Shown in pieces: positions 35,079 through 43,169 of a DNA stretch of 59,526 bases. Every line of letters starts with the position of its first letter. Positions within the stretch are counted from its first letter, which is position 1. The notes beneath the pieces were generated by a model. The model did no database searches and had not been told where the DNA came from. It saw only the letters and a list, made by a program, of their open reading frames with translations. Position numbers and translations under genes: made by a program. The stretch is from Reyranella sp. Its GTDB lineage: Bacteria; Pseudomonadota; Alphaproteobacteria; Reyranellales; Reyranellaceae. The stretch is taken from positions 1-59,526 of the forward strand of contig JAKFVH010000041.1 of assembly GCA_021732285.1 (NCBI GenBank). The letters run 5' to 3'.

Positions 35079-37148
35079 ATGTCGCGTTGGCGTGTCGGCG
35101 TGGACTCCGGCGGAACATTCACGGACATCTGCCTGTTCGACGAGCAGGAGGGAAAGGTCGAGACGTGGAAGGTGCCGTCGACGCCTGACGACCCGTCGCG
35201 CGGCATCGCGCAAGGCGTAGAGGAGGGCATGCGCCGCGTGGCGCCTGACGAGAAGAATCCCGCCGCGCCCATCGTCTATTTCGGTCATGGCACCACGGTC
35301 GCGACCAACGCGCTGATCCAGCATCGCGGCGTGAAGACGGGGCTCGTAACCACCGACGGCTTCCGCGACCTGCTCGAGATCGGCCGCCAGAAGCGGCCCG
35401 ATCTCTACGACATCCAGGCCGACAAGCCGCTCACCCTGGTGCCGCGCGACCTGCGCCTGGAAGTACCCGAGCGCCTGCGTCACACCGGCGAGGTCGACGT
35501 ACCGCTGGACGAGGACAAGATGCGCGCCGCTGCTCGCGCCTTGAAGGCAGCGGGCGTGAAGGCGGTCGCCGTGTCGTTCCTCTACGGCTTCATCCGCCCC
35601 GATCACGAGAAGCGCGCGGTAAAAATCTTGCGCGAGGAGATGCCCGACGCCTTCATCTCGGCTGGTCACGAGATCGCGCCGGAGTTCCGCGAGTACGAGC
35701 GGCTGTCGACGGTGGTGCTGAACGCCTATCTCGGACCGGTGATGGAGAACTACATCCGGCGCCTCAGCCCGCGGCTGGAAGCGCTCGGCATGACGGCCAC
35801 CCCGCATCTCACCCAGTCCAACGGCGGCGTCATCGGCTTTGCCACGGCGGCCGAGATGCCGGTGCGCACGGTGCTGTCGGGCCCCTCGACCGGCGTGGTC
35901 GGCGCCCAGGCGATCGGCCGGCTGGCGGGCTTCGAGGACCTCATAACCTTCGACATGGGCGGCACCTCGACCGACGTGGCGTTGCTGCAGGGCGGCCGCT
36001 GCCGGCTCGCCGCCGAGGCGACGGTGCACGGCTATCCCATCAAGGCGCCGATGCTCGACATCCATACGGTCGGTGCGGGCGGCGGTTCGATCGCCTACAT
36101 CGACAGCGGCGGCCTTTTAAAGGTGGGACCGCGCTCGGCCGGCGCCGATCCTGGTCCCGCGTGTTACGACAAGGGCAACCCGGAGCCCGCCGTCACCGAC
36201 GCCAACGTCGTGCTGCAAACGCTGAACCCAAAGCACCTGCTGGGCGGGCGCATGAAGATCCGCCGCGACCTCGCCGAGCAGGCGATCGCGCGGCTGGCCG
36301 GGCAACTCGGCCTCGGCGTGCCGCAGACGGCGCAGGGCATCCTGTCGGTCGTCACCGCCAACATGGCGCGCGCGATCCGGGTCATCTCCGTGCAGCGCGG
36401 CCACGACCCGCGCGATTACACGCTGATGGCGTTCGGCGGCGCAGGACCGTTGCATGCCGCGCGGCTCGCCAGCGAGCTCGAGATCGGCCGCGTCCTGGTG
36501 CCGGCCAATCCCGGCATCCTCTGCGCCATGGGCCTGCTGTTGACCGACCTGCGCGCCGATTTTGCCCACACGCGCCTGATGCCCGCGACCGAGGCGTCGA
36601 CGGCCGCCGTCGCCGAGGGCTTTTCTGCACTGGCGGAGCGTGCCGAGCGCTGGTTCGCGCACGAAGGCATCGCGTCCGCCGACCGCCACATCACCCGCAC
36701 CGTCGACATGCGCTACCACGGCCAGAACTACGAGCTGAGCGTCGCGGCGCCCGACGGCCCGATCTCCCAGGCGACCCTGCAGGCCCTGGCAACGGGCTTC
36801 GCCGACGTGCACCGCCAGCGCTACGGTTTTGTCGCGGACGGCGATCCCGTCCAGATCGTCACCCTGCGCGTCGAAGCCACTGGTGCGGTGCGCAAAGCCG
36901 AGCTTCGGGCGCATCCCGAGGCGGGGCCGGACGCATCGGGCGCCATCGTGCAGCGCCGCAAGGTCTGGCTGGCGGAGGCAGGCGATTTCGTCGACACCCC
37001 GGTCTACGGCCGTGAGGCGCTGCGCCCCGGCAATCGCTTCTCCGGTCCGGCGATCGTCGAACAGATGGACGCGACGACGCTGGTGCCGGCCGGCTGGACC
37101 GCGCGAGTCGACTCGTACCTCAACCTCATCCTCGAGGCGCCGACATGA
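35079..37148 (+). CDS. hyuA: hydantoinase/oxoprolinase subunit A
   Basis: A 689-residue protein of the HyuA/5-oxoprolinase-N family, an actin-fold ATPase. It opens RVGVDSGGTFTDICLFD (phosphate-binding loop), continues with YFGHGTTVATNALIQHRG and has the second loop LITFDMGGTSTDVALL and the motif SVQRGHDPRDYTLMAFGGAG. With subunit B it hydrolyses cyclic amides such as N-methylhydantoin or 5-oxoproline at the cost of ATP. ATG at 35079 is chosen over upstream starts because it begins directly at the conserved strand. The partner follows after a repeat. The preceding Rieske oxygenase suggests a heterocycle-degradation pathway. Confidence 0.92.
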   Translation: MSRWRVGVDSGGTFTDICLFDEQEGKVETWKVPSTPDDPSRGIAQGVEEGMRRVAPDEKNPAAPIVYFGHGTTVATNALIQHRGVKTGLVTTDGFRDLLEIGRQKRPDLYDIQADKPLTLVPRDLRLEVPERLRHTGEVDVPLDEDKMRAAARALKAAGVKAVAVSFLYGFIRPDHEKRAVKILREEMPDAFISAGHEIAPEFREYERLSTVVLNAYLGPVMENYIRRLSPRLEALGMTATPHLTQSNGGVIGFATAAEMPVRTVLSGPSTGVVGAQAIGRLAGFEDLITFDMGGTSTDVALLQGGRCRLAAEATVHGYPIKAPMLDIHTVGAGGGSIAYIDSGGLLKVGPRSAGADPGPACYDKGNPEPAVTDANVVLQTLNPKHLLGGRMKIRRDLAEQAIARLAGQLGLGVPQTAQGILSVVTANMARAIRVISVQRGHDPRDYTLMAFGGAGPLHAARLASELEIGRVLVPANPGILCAMGLLLTDLRADFAHTRLMPATEASTAAVAEGFSALAERAERWFAHEGIASADRHITRTVDMRYHGQNYELSVAAPDGPISQATLQALATGFADVHRQRYGFVADGDPVQIVTLRVEATGAVRKAELRAHPEAGPDASGAIVQRRKVWLAEAGDFVDTPVYGREALRPGNRFSGPAIVEQMDATTLVPAGWTARVDSYLNLILEAPT

Positions 37149-37159
37149 GAAGGTACCTT

Positions 37160-37323
37160 CCTCCCCATGCGAAGCATGGGGCGTGGCGCTTTTGGCCGCG
37201 TGGCGGCCAAAACGCCTGGCCCGCGCAGCGGGCGGAGGGGTCAAAGGCCCCAACGAGTCTGCTGCCCATGACCCCTCCGTCGCCGTATGACGGCGACACC
37301 TCCCCTCGCTTCGCGAGGGGAGG
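37160..37323. repeat. palindromic repeat, family C, between hyuA and hyuB
   Basis: Arms CCTCCCCATGCG... and ...GCGAGGGGAGG at the ends, with GGCGGAGGGGTC and CCCATGACCCCTCCGTCGCC inside, plus small local hairpins (CTTTTGGCCGC/GCGGCCAAAA). Family relatives are at 40372-40427 (half) and 57154-57279. Its right end supplies the purine-rich ribosome binding site of hyuB. Confidence 0.85.
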
Positions 37324-37326
37324 AAG

Positions 37327-38952
37327 ATGAAAACCCTCGATCCCATCACCGTCGAGGTGATCGGCGCCGCCATGGCCTCGATCGTCGAGGAGACCGGCGA
37401 GACGCTGATCCGCGCCTCGCACTCGACCAACATCAAGGAGCGGCGCGACTGCTCGACGGCCTTGTTCAACGCCGCCGGCGACACGCTGTGCCAGGCCGAG
37501 CACATCCCCATCCACCTCGGCAGCTTTTTAGACCTCATCAAGCACATCATGCGGCGCTACCCGACCCAGGACATCCGGCCGGGCGACGCCTTCATCGGCA
37601 ATGACGCCTACGAGGGCGGCGGCACGCATCTGCCCGACATCGTCGTCGCCGAGCCGATCTTCGTCGACGGCCATATGGTCGCCTGGACGGTGAACCTCGC
37701 CCACCATGCCGACTTCGTCGATCGCGGCCACGCCCACATCTACCAGGAGGGCCTGCGCATCCCGCCGGTGCGGCTCTATCGCGGCGGCGAGCTGCAGAAG
37801 GATGTCCAGGACCTGATCCTGCTGAACTGCCAGGTGCCCAGCGAACGGCTGTCCGACCTGCGCGCCCAGATGGCGGCCAACCGCGTCGGCGTGCAGCGCT
37901 TCCAGGCGCTGTCGGCCAAGTACGGCATCGACACGGTGCTGAGCGCCGGCGCCGCGCTGATGGACTATGCCGAGCGCAAGATGCGCGCGGCCATCGCGGC
38001 CATCCCCGACGGCACCTGGCGCTTCGAGGACGTGTTCGACAACGAGGAGGTGAAGGAACTGCTGCCGATGTCGGTCGAAGTGACGGTGAAAGGCGAGGAG
38101 ATGTCGCTCGCCTTCGACGCCCCCGAGCAGATGCGCGCCGGCTTCAACATGACCTACACGGCACTGCTCGCCACGACCTACTACATCGTGAAGTCGGTGC
38201 TCGACCCCGCCATTCCGCCCAATGCCGGCCTGGCGCGGCCGCTCAGGATCACGGCGCCGGAGGGCAGCATCCTGAATTGCCTGCCGCCGGCTGCCGTGAA
38301 CGGCCGCCTACAAACCTGCCAGCGCGTGTCGGACATGATTTTAGGCGCGCTGGCGCAGCCGGTGCCGGAGCGGGTGATGGCCTGCTCCAACTCGGCCTGT
38401 GTCGTTGCCTACTTCATCGGCAAGCGTCCCGACGACGGCTCGACCTGGGTCTATCTCGAGACGATCGGCGGCGGCAGCGGCGCGCGCGCCCACAAGGACG
38501 GGCTGGACGGCGTCCACGTCCACACCACCAACACCTCCAACCTGCCGGTCGAGGCGCTGGAGATCGAGTACCCGCTGCTGCTCACACGCTATGAACTGGT
38601 CGAGGACTCCGGTGGCGTCGGCCGCTATCGCGGCGGCATGGGCCTGCGCCGCGTCTACCAGGCCACGCACGATTGCCGCGTGCGCGTCGACATCAGCCGC
38701 CAGCGCTCGAAGAGCTGGGGCCTGTTCGGCGGCGGTCCCGGCGCGCACGGCAAGGTTGAGCCAGGCCCGGACGTCGTGTTCGAGGGCGATTCAGCCGTAC
38801 TGAAGACGGGCCAATGGTTTGCCGTGGTGACGCCGGGGGCAGGCGGCTTCGGCCCGCCGCAACAGCGCGATCCCGCGGCCGCGGCGCGTGACTTGAAGGA
38901 GGGGGCGATCAGCCGGGCGACGGCGCGCGACATCTACGGCCTTTCTCGCTAA
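37327..38952 (+). CDS. hyuB: hydantoinase/oxoprolinase subunit B
   Basis: A 541-residue HyuB-family protein. It opens DPITVEVIGAAMASIVEETG and has GDAFIGNDAYEGGGTHLPD, VNLAHHADFVDRGHAH, IGGGSGARAHKDGLDGVHVH and the C-terminal GVGRYRGGMGLRRVYQATH, all typical of the family. It forms the hydantoinase complex with subunit A. The ribosome binding site GAGGGGAGGAAG is the end of the family C repeat that separates the two genes, so translation of hyuB now depends on repeat-derived sequence. Length is normal. Confidence 0.92.
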   Translation: MKTLDPITVEVIGAAMASIVEETGETLIRASHSTNIKERRDCSTALFNAAGDTLCQAEHIPIHLGSFLDLIKHIMRRYPTQDIRPGDAFIGNDAYEGGGTHLPDIVVAEPIFVDGHMVAWTVNLAHHADFVDRGHAHIYQEGLRIPPVRLYRGGELQKDVQDLILLNCQVPSERLSDLRAQMAANRVGVQRFQALSAKYGIDTVLSAGAALMDYAERKMRAAIAAIPDGTWRFEDVFDNEEVKELLPMSVEVTVKGEEMSLAFDAPEQMRAGFNMTYTALLATTYYIVKSVLDPAIPPNAGLARPLRITAPEGSILNCLPPAAVNGRLQTCQRVSDMILGALAQPVPERVMACSNSACVVAYFIGKRPDDGSTWVYLETIGGGSGARAHKDGLDGVHVHTTNTSNLPVEALEIEYPLLLTRYELVEDSGGVGRYRGGMGLRRVYQATHDCRVRVDISRQRSKSWGLFGGGPGAHGKVEPGPDVVFEGDSAVLKTGQWFAVVTPGAGGFGPPQQRDPAAAARDLKEGAISRATARDIYGLSR

Positions 38953-39027
38953 GCTTCGCGCGCTACCAAAAAAAAGGGCGTGGTTTGTACGCGTGCACAA
39001 GCGTTCCTTTCAGGGAGGGCCAAGGTC

Positions 39028-40362
39028 ATGCCATTCAACAAGCTGTCGCGTCGTGGAGTAGTCGCCGGAGGCGTTGCCGCCGGTCTTTTAGGCGCACCGT
39101 TCGTGCGCAGTGCCAATGCCGCCGGAAGTCTGACCATCGGCATGTGGGATCATTGGGTGCCCGGCGCCAATGATGTCCAGACGGCGATCATCAAGGAGTG
39201 GGCGGCCAAGGAGAAGGTCGACGTCACGATCGACTACATCACCAGCCAGGGCAACAAGCTGCTGCTGACGCTGTCCGCCGAGCACCAGGCCAAGTCCGGC
39301 CACGACATCATGGAGTTCACCAACTGGGAAGCGGCCCAGATGAATACCGGGCTCGAGTCGGTCGACGACGTCGTCAAGAAGGTCGTCGCGACCAACGGAC
39401 CGATAGATCCCGCGGTCGAATATCTCGGCAAGTTCGAGGGCCGCTGGCTCGGCGTGCCGATGACCCGCGGCACCCTGCTGCTCGGCTGCTGCTCGCGCTT
39501 CGACATGATGAAGGAGCATGGCGGCGTCGACGTGCAGGCGCTCTATCCCGCCGGCAAGCCGCCCAACGACGCGAGCTGGACGTGGGACGCCTTCCTGGCG
39601 GCGGCCGAGAAGTGCCAGAAGGCGGGCGTCGGCTTCGGCCTGCCGCTCGGCTCGACCACCGACACCAACCAGTGGGTCGGCGCGCTGTTCCTCGCTTATG
39701 GCGCGCAGCTGATGGATGCCAAGGGCAACGTCACGGTGAAGTCGGACTCCGTGAAGCAGGTGCTGGAGTACGGCAAGAGGCTCGTGGCCTTCTGCCCGGC
39801 CGATGCGACGGCGTGGGACGACTCCTCGAACAACAAGTGGCTGATCTCGGGCAAGGGCGCCTTGATCTTCAATCCGCCCAGCGCCTGGGCCGTCGCCAAG
39901 CGCGACGCGCCGCAGGTCGCCGAGAAGTGCTGGACGCACGGCTTCCCCATCGGGCCGGCCGGCCGCTTCAACCCGATCCTGCCGCGTTTCTATGGCGTGT
40001 GGAACTTCTCGAAGAACAAGCCGGCGGCGAAAAGCCTGCTCGAGTTCCTGACCTTGCGGCAGAATGCCGAGAAGCAGGTGGCGGCGAGCCAGGGCTACGA
40101 CATCCCGCCCTACACGAAGTTCAACGACTTCAAGACCTGGGACGAGGAGGGGCCGCCCAAGGGCTCGATCTCGCACTATCCGATCAAGGGCGGCGACCAG
40201 AAGGCAGGCGTCGTCTGCTCGCCGGCGCCGCCGCTGATCGCGGCCCAGATCTGGGCGCAGTCGATCCAGAACCAGATGCTCGTCCGCTACGCCAAGGGCG
40301 AGGCGATGGAAAAGACCATGGACTGGGCCGCGCGCGAGGTCGAAGGCTTCAAGCGCACCTGA
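39028..40362 (+). CDS. ABC-type extracellular solute-binding protein (family 1), orphan
   Basis: A 444-residue binding protein with a twin-arginine-like signal (LSRRGVVAGGVAAGLLGAP then FVRSANAA). The mature part begins SLTIGMWDHWVPGANDVQ and has LSAEHQAKSGHDIMEF, PNDASWTWDAFLAAAEKCQK and DSSNNKWLISGKGALIFNPP, the pattern of the large sugar/oligosaccharide-type SBP_bac_1 family. No permease or ATPase follows, so it must use a transporter encoded elsewhere or work as a scavenger. An AGGGAGGG ribosome binding site precedes ATG; a short open extension upstream is not credible. Co-orientation with the hydantoinase genes suggests uptake of their substrate. Confidence 0.87.
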   Translation: MPFNKLSRRGVVAGGVAAGLLGAPFVRSANAAGSLTIGMWDHWVPGANDVQTAIIKEWAAKEKVDVTIDYITSQGNKLLLTLSAEHQAKSGHDIMEFTNWEAAQMNTGLESVDDVVKKVVATNGPIDPAVEYLGKFEGRWLGVPMTRGTLLLGCCSRFDMMKEHGGVDVQALYPAGKPPNDASWTWDAFLAAAEKCQKAGVGFGLPLGSTTDTNQWVGALFLAYGAQLMDAKGNVTVKSDSVKQVLEYGKRLVAFCPADATAWDDSSNNKWLISGKGALIFNPPSAWAVAKRDAPQVAEKCWTHGFPIGPAGRFNPILPRFYGVWNFSKNKPAAKSLLEFLTLRQNAEKQVAASQGYDIPPYTKFNDFKTWDEEGPPKGSISHYPIKGGDQKAGVVCSPAPPLIAAQIWAQSIQNQMLVRYAKGEAMEKTMDWAAREVEGFKRT

Positions 40363-40371
40363 GAACCAATT

Positions 40372-40427
40372 CCTCCCCTTCGCGGACTCAGCGAAGGGGA
40401 GGTGCCCGCGCAGCGGGCGGAGGGGTC
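40372..40427. repeat. half-element of palindromic family C
   Basis: Begins CCTCCCCTTCGC and GCGAAGGGGAGG, then GCCCGCGCAGCGGGCGGAG and GGGTC, matching the left half of the elements at 37160 and 57154. The right half is missing. No gene is seen in the rest of this 124-base gap. Confidence 0.8.
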
Positions 40428-40486
40428 ATAGATTTGCCACGGGCTGCGCCGTTTGTTCGGCGCAGTTCGCGGCCTACCCTGCGGCC

Positions 40487-40732
40487 ATGAAGCGAACCAT
40501 CCTCCTCACCCTGATACTGGCCGGCTGCTCAGGCAGCGGGCTCTCGACGTCGAGCGGCCCCAACGGCGAAAGCATCGTCGGCAACGACGTGTCGGTGCAG
40601 GTCACCGGCGCGGCCAATCCGAGCGCGGCCTTCACGTTGGCCCAGAAGTACTGCCGCAAGAACGACCGCGCCGCCCGCGCTGTCAGCCAGTCCAGCACCA
40701 CTTCCGCCTTCGACTGCGTGAAGACCGCCTAA
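40487..40732 (+). CDS. small lipoprotein of unknown function
   Basis: An 81-residue protein with a lipoprotein signal, MKRTILLTLILAGCSGSG; the lipobox is LAGC with the cysteine at position 14. The mature part is about 65 residues, with NDVSVQVTGAANPSAAFTLA and two further cysteines (KYCRKND and FDCVKTA) that could form a disulfide. No family is recognised. Its stop overlaps the convergent stop of the MocR regulator. It would be anchored in the outer or inner membrane facing the periplasm. Confidence 0.78.
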   Translation: MKRTILLTLILAGCSGSGLSTSSGPNGESIVGNDVSVQVTGAANPSAAFTLAQKYCRKNDRAARAVSQSSTTSAFDCVKTA

Positions 40733-42183
40733 CCTCGTCGGCCGCAGACTTGGCCGATCAGGCGCGCACCGGCGTCGATTTCCTCGTCGGTCCACGCGGC
40801 AAAGCCGAGGAACAGCCCACGCTCCGTGGCCTCGCCGATGTAGTGATCCGACAGCGGCCTCGCCGTCACGCTGGCTTTGGCCAGACGCGCGCAGAGCAGG
40901 CGATCGTCCTGCCGCACGCGACAGCGCGCCAGGAGCTGCATTCCGCCGGCGGGCGGATCGATCACGAAGGCATCGCGCGTTTCCGCGGCCAGCGCCTGCA
41001 CCAGCCGGTCGCGTCGTGCCCGGTAGAGGCGGCTCATGCGCCGGATATGGGCGGCGTAGTCGCCGTCGTCCATGAACGCCGACAGGGCGTCCTGCAAGGT
41101 CGCGGAGGCGAGCTGGCCGGTGTGGCGTTGGGCGATTTCGAACGTCTCGACCAGGTTCTCGGGCACGACGGCATAGCCGACGCGGATGTCGGCCAGCATG
41201 ACCTTGGAGAACGTGCCGACGTAGAAGACACGGGCCCCGCCGTCGAGGCCCTGCAGGGACGCGACCGGCCGTCCGTCGTAGTGGAACTCACTGTCGTAGT
41301 CGTCCTCGATCAGCGCGGCGCCGGTGGCCTTGGCGAAGCGGAGCAATTCCAGCCGACGGTCGATCGGCATCAACTGGCCCGTCGGATACTGATGCGACGG
41401 CGTGATGAAGATGAGCCGCGGCCGGTCCTTGCGGCCGGCCGGCGCCAGGCCGCTGCGGTCGACGGGGACGCCTAAAACATCGGCGCCGGCGGCTTCGAGC
41501 GCCACGCGGGCGCCGATGTAGCCGGGGCTTTCCAGCCATGCGATGTCGCCCGCGTCCAGAAGCACGCGGGCAATCAGCTCGATCGCCGCCTGCGCCGAGG
41601 GCGTCAGGATGATCTGGCGCGGCTCCGTCCTGACGCCGCGATGCTCGATGAGGTGCCGGGCCAGGGACTCCTGCAAGGCGAGGCGGTTGTGTCCGCCCTG
41701 TTGTCGCGGATGGGCGTTGCGCGCGGCGCGGCGCAGGCAGCGTGCCCAGACGTCGTGCGGAAAGGCTCGGGCATCGGCGAGGCCCGGCGTGAAGGGACGA
41801 GGGGTGCTCTCGAACAGGGTCGGCGGCCAATTCGATCGGCCGATGCGCCGAGCCCAAGACGAGAGCCGCTGCTTTGCCGGCGCGACGGGTTGCCCGCGCA
41901 CGGCATCCACTGCCGGCAGCCGGGCAAGGCCGGCGGCGATCGAAGGACGGCGGCCGCGCGCGATATCGAGGTAGCCCTCGGCGGCCAGCTGGTCGATGGC
42001 GGCGGAAACCGTGTTGCGGGCAACATCCAGCTGTTCGGCGAGCAGGCGGCTGGAGGGCAGCCTAAAACCCTGCCGCAGCCGTCCGTCGGCGATGGCCGCG
42101 CGCACTTGCTCGTAGAGTTGGCGGGCCAGCGGCGCGCCGTTGCCACGGTCGAGGTCGATCACGCCGGTAAGCGGTTGGGCCAT
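40729..42183 (-). CDS. MocR-type GntR/aminotransferase transcriptional regulator
   Basis: A 484-residue fusion regulator. The N-terminal GntR winged helix is visible in LPSSRLLAEQLDVARNTVSA and the class I aminotransferase domain follows, with GDIAWLESPGYIGARVALEA, LIEDDYDSEFHYDGRPV and the PLP lysine in YVGTFSKVMLADIRVGY. MocR proteins sense PLP or amino compounds and control adjacent divergent genes. Here that is an EamA-type exporter starting 71 bases away, a typical pairing. It probably also controls its own expression. Confidence 0.93.
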   Translation of the reverse strand: MAQPLTGVIDLDRGNGAPLARQLYEQVRAAIADGRLRQGFRLPSSRLLAEQLDVARNTVSAAIDQLAAEGYLDIARGRRPSIAAGLARLPAVDAVRGQPVAPAKQRLSSWARRIGRSNWPPTLFESTPRPFTPGLADARAFPHDVWARCLRRAARNAHPRQQGGHNRLALQESLARHLIEHRGVRTEPRQIILTPSAQAAIELIARVLLDAGDIAWLESPGYIGARVALEAAGADVLGVPVDRSGLAPAGRKDRPRLIFITPSHQYPTGQLMPIDRRLELLRFAKATGAALIEDDYDSEFHYDGRPVASLQGLDGGARVFYVGTFSKVMLADIRVGYAVVPENLVETFEIAQRHTGQLASATLQDALSAFMDDGDYAAHIRRMSRLYRARRDRLVQALAAETRDAFVIDPPAGGMQLLARCRVRQDDRLLCARLAKASVTARPLSDHYIGEATERGLFLGFAAWTDEEIDAGARLIGQVCGRRG

Positions 42184-42254
42184 AAAACTGGCTCCTTCAT
42201 ATTTTCAGAACCTGACCTGTTCATAAGGCCAGTCTAGCCGCATGCTGGACCGGC
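42184..42254. promoter_or_regulatory. mocR/eamA divergent control region
   Basis: The 71-base gap between divergent starts contains GAAC-N7-GTTC (42208-42222) and the related boxes AAGGCCAGTCTAGCC and CTGGACC. MocR regulators usually bind repeated short boxes in such gaps, so these are candidate operators. The match to any published consensus could not be checked. Confidence 0.35.
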
Positions 42255-43157
42255 ATGAAGAGCGATCATCTGCCGAGGCATCTCGCCCTTCTGTTGTTCG
42301 CCGTCGTCGTCCTCGCCTGGGGGTTCAATTGGCCGGTGACCAAGTTGATGGTCCAGAGCGTGCCGCCCTTGTGGACGGCCGCTTTGCGCAGCCTGGTCGC
42401 CAGCGTCGTGCTGCTCGCTCTGCTGTGGGGCCAGGGCAATCTGATCGTCCCCCGGCGAGGCGACCTTCCCGTCGTGTTCGGAATCGCTCTTCCCCACATG
42501 GTCGCCTTCTCGGGTCTGGTGTCGATCGGCATCCAGTTCGTTCCCGCCGGCCGCGCCATCGTGCTGGGCTACACCACGCCGCTTTGGGTGATCCCCGCGG
42601 CCCGGCTGTTTCTCGGCGAACCCATCACCCGCTACCACCTGGCCGGCGGCGCCGTGGCGCTCGCGGGGCTGGCGATCATGTTCAATCCGGCGTCGTTCGA
42701 CTGGAGCGACGGCCGTTCATTGCTCGGCAACGGCCTGCTTTTGCTCGCCGCCGCATGCTGGGCCGTCAGCATCGTCTATGTCCGCGCCCACCGATGGATA
42801 TCGACGCCGTTTCAGCTCGTCTTCTGGGAAGCACTGCTGGCCAGCTTCCTGCTGGCGCTGTTGGCCCTGTTCTTCGAAGGCGTGCACGAGGTGGAGTGGA
42901 CACCGCAGCTCGTGCTCCTGCTGCTGTACGGCGGGGTCTGTGGCAATGCGCTGGCCTATTGGGCAATCGCCATGGTGAACCGAAGCCTGCCGGCGGCCGT
43001 GACGTCGCTCGGGCTGCTGGCGACGCCCGTCGTGGGCACCTTGAGCGCGGCGCTCGCGCTCGGCGAGCCCATCACCTTGACCTTGCTTGGCGCGATGACG
43101 CTGATCATCGGCGGCATCGCGCTCGGCACGTTCACGCATCGGCAACAGCGACATTGA
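42255..43157 (+). CDS. EamA/DMT-family transporter
   Basis: A 300-residue inner-membrane transporter with about ten predicted helices in two EamA repeats: LLLFAVVVLAWGFNWPVTKL at the first helix, RAIVLGYTTPLWVIPAARL, then YWAIAMVNRSLPAAVTSLGL and LATPVVGTLSAALALGEPIT in the second repeat. The family exports amino acids, metabolites or drugs. Divergence from a MocR regulator suggests export of, or response to, an amine or PLP-related compound. A molybdopterin oxidoreductase follows after 12 bases and is probably co-transcribed. Confidence 0.92.
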   Translation: MKSDHLPRHLALLLFAVVVLAWGFNWPVTKLMVQSVPPLWTAALRSLVASVVLLALLWGQGNLIVPRRGDLPVVFGIALPHMVAFSGLVSIGIQFVPAGRAIVLGYTTPLWVIPAARLFLGEPITRYHLAGGAVALAGLAIMFNPASFDWSDGRSLLGNGLLLLAAACWAVSIVYVRAHRWISTPFQLVFWEALLASFLLALLALFFEGVHEVEWTPQLVLLLLYGGVCGNALAYWAIAMVNRSLPAAVTSLGLLATPVVGTLSAALALGEPITLTLLGAMTLIIGGIALGTFTHRQQRH

Positions 43158-43169
43158 AGGAGCCTGGCC

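Noticed and set aside
37160..37323. CRISPR-like or tandem array in the hyuA-hyuB gap
   Set aside because: The repeated units are inverted, not direct, with no regular spacers and no cas genes in the window.
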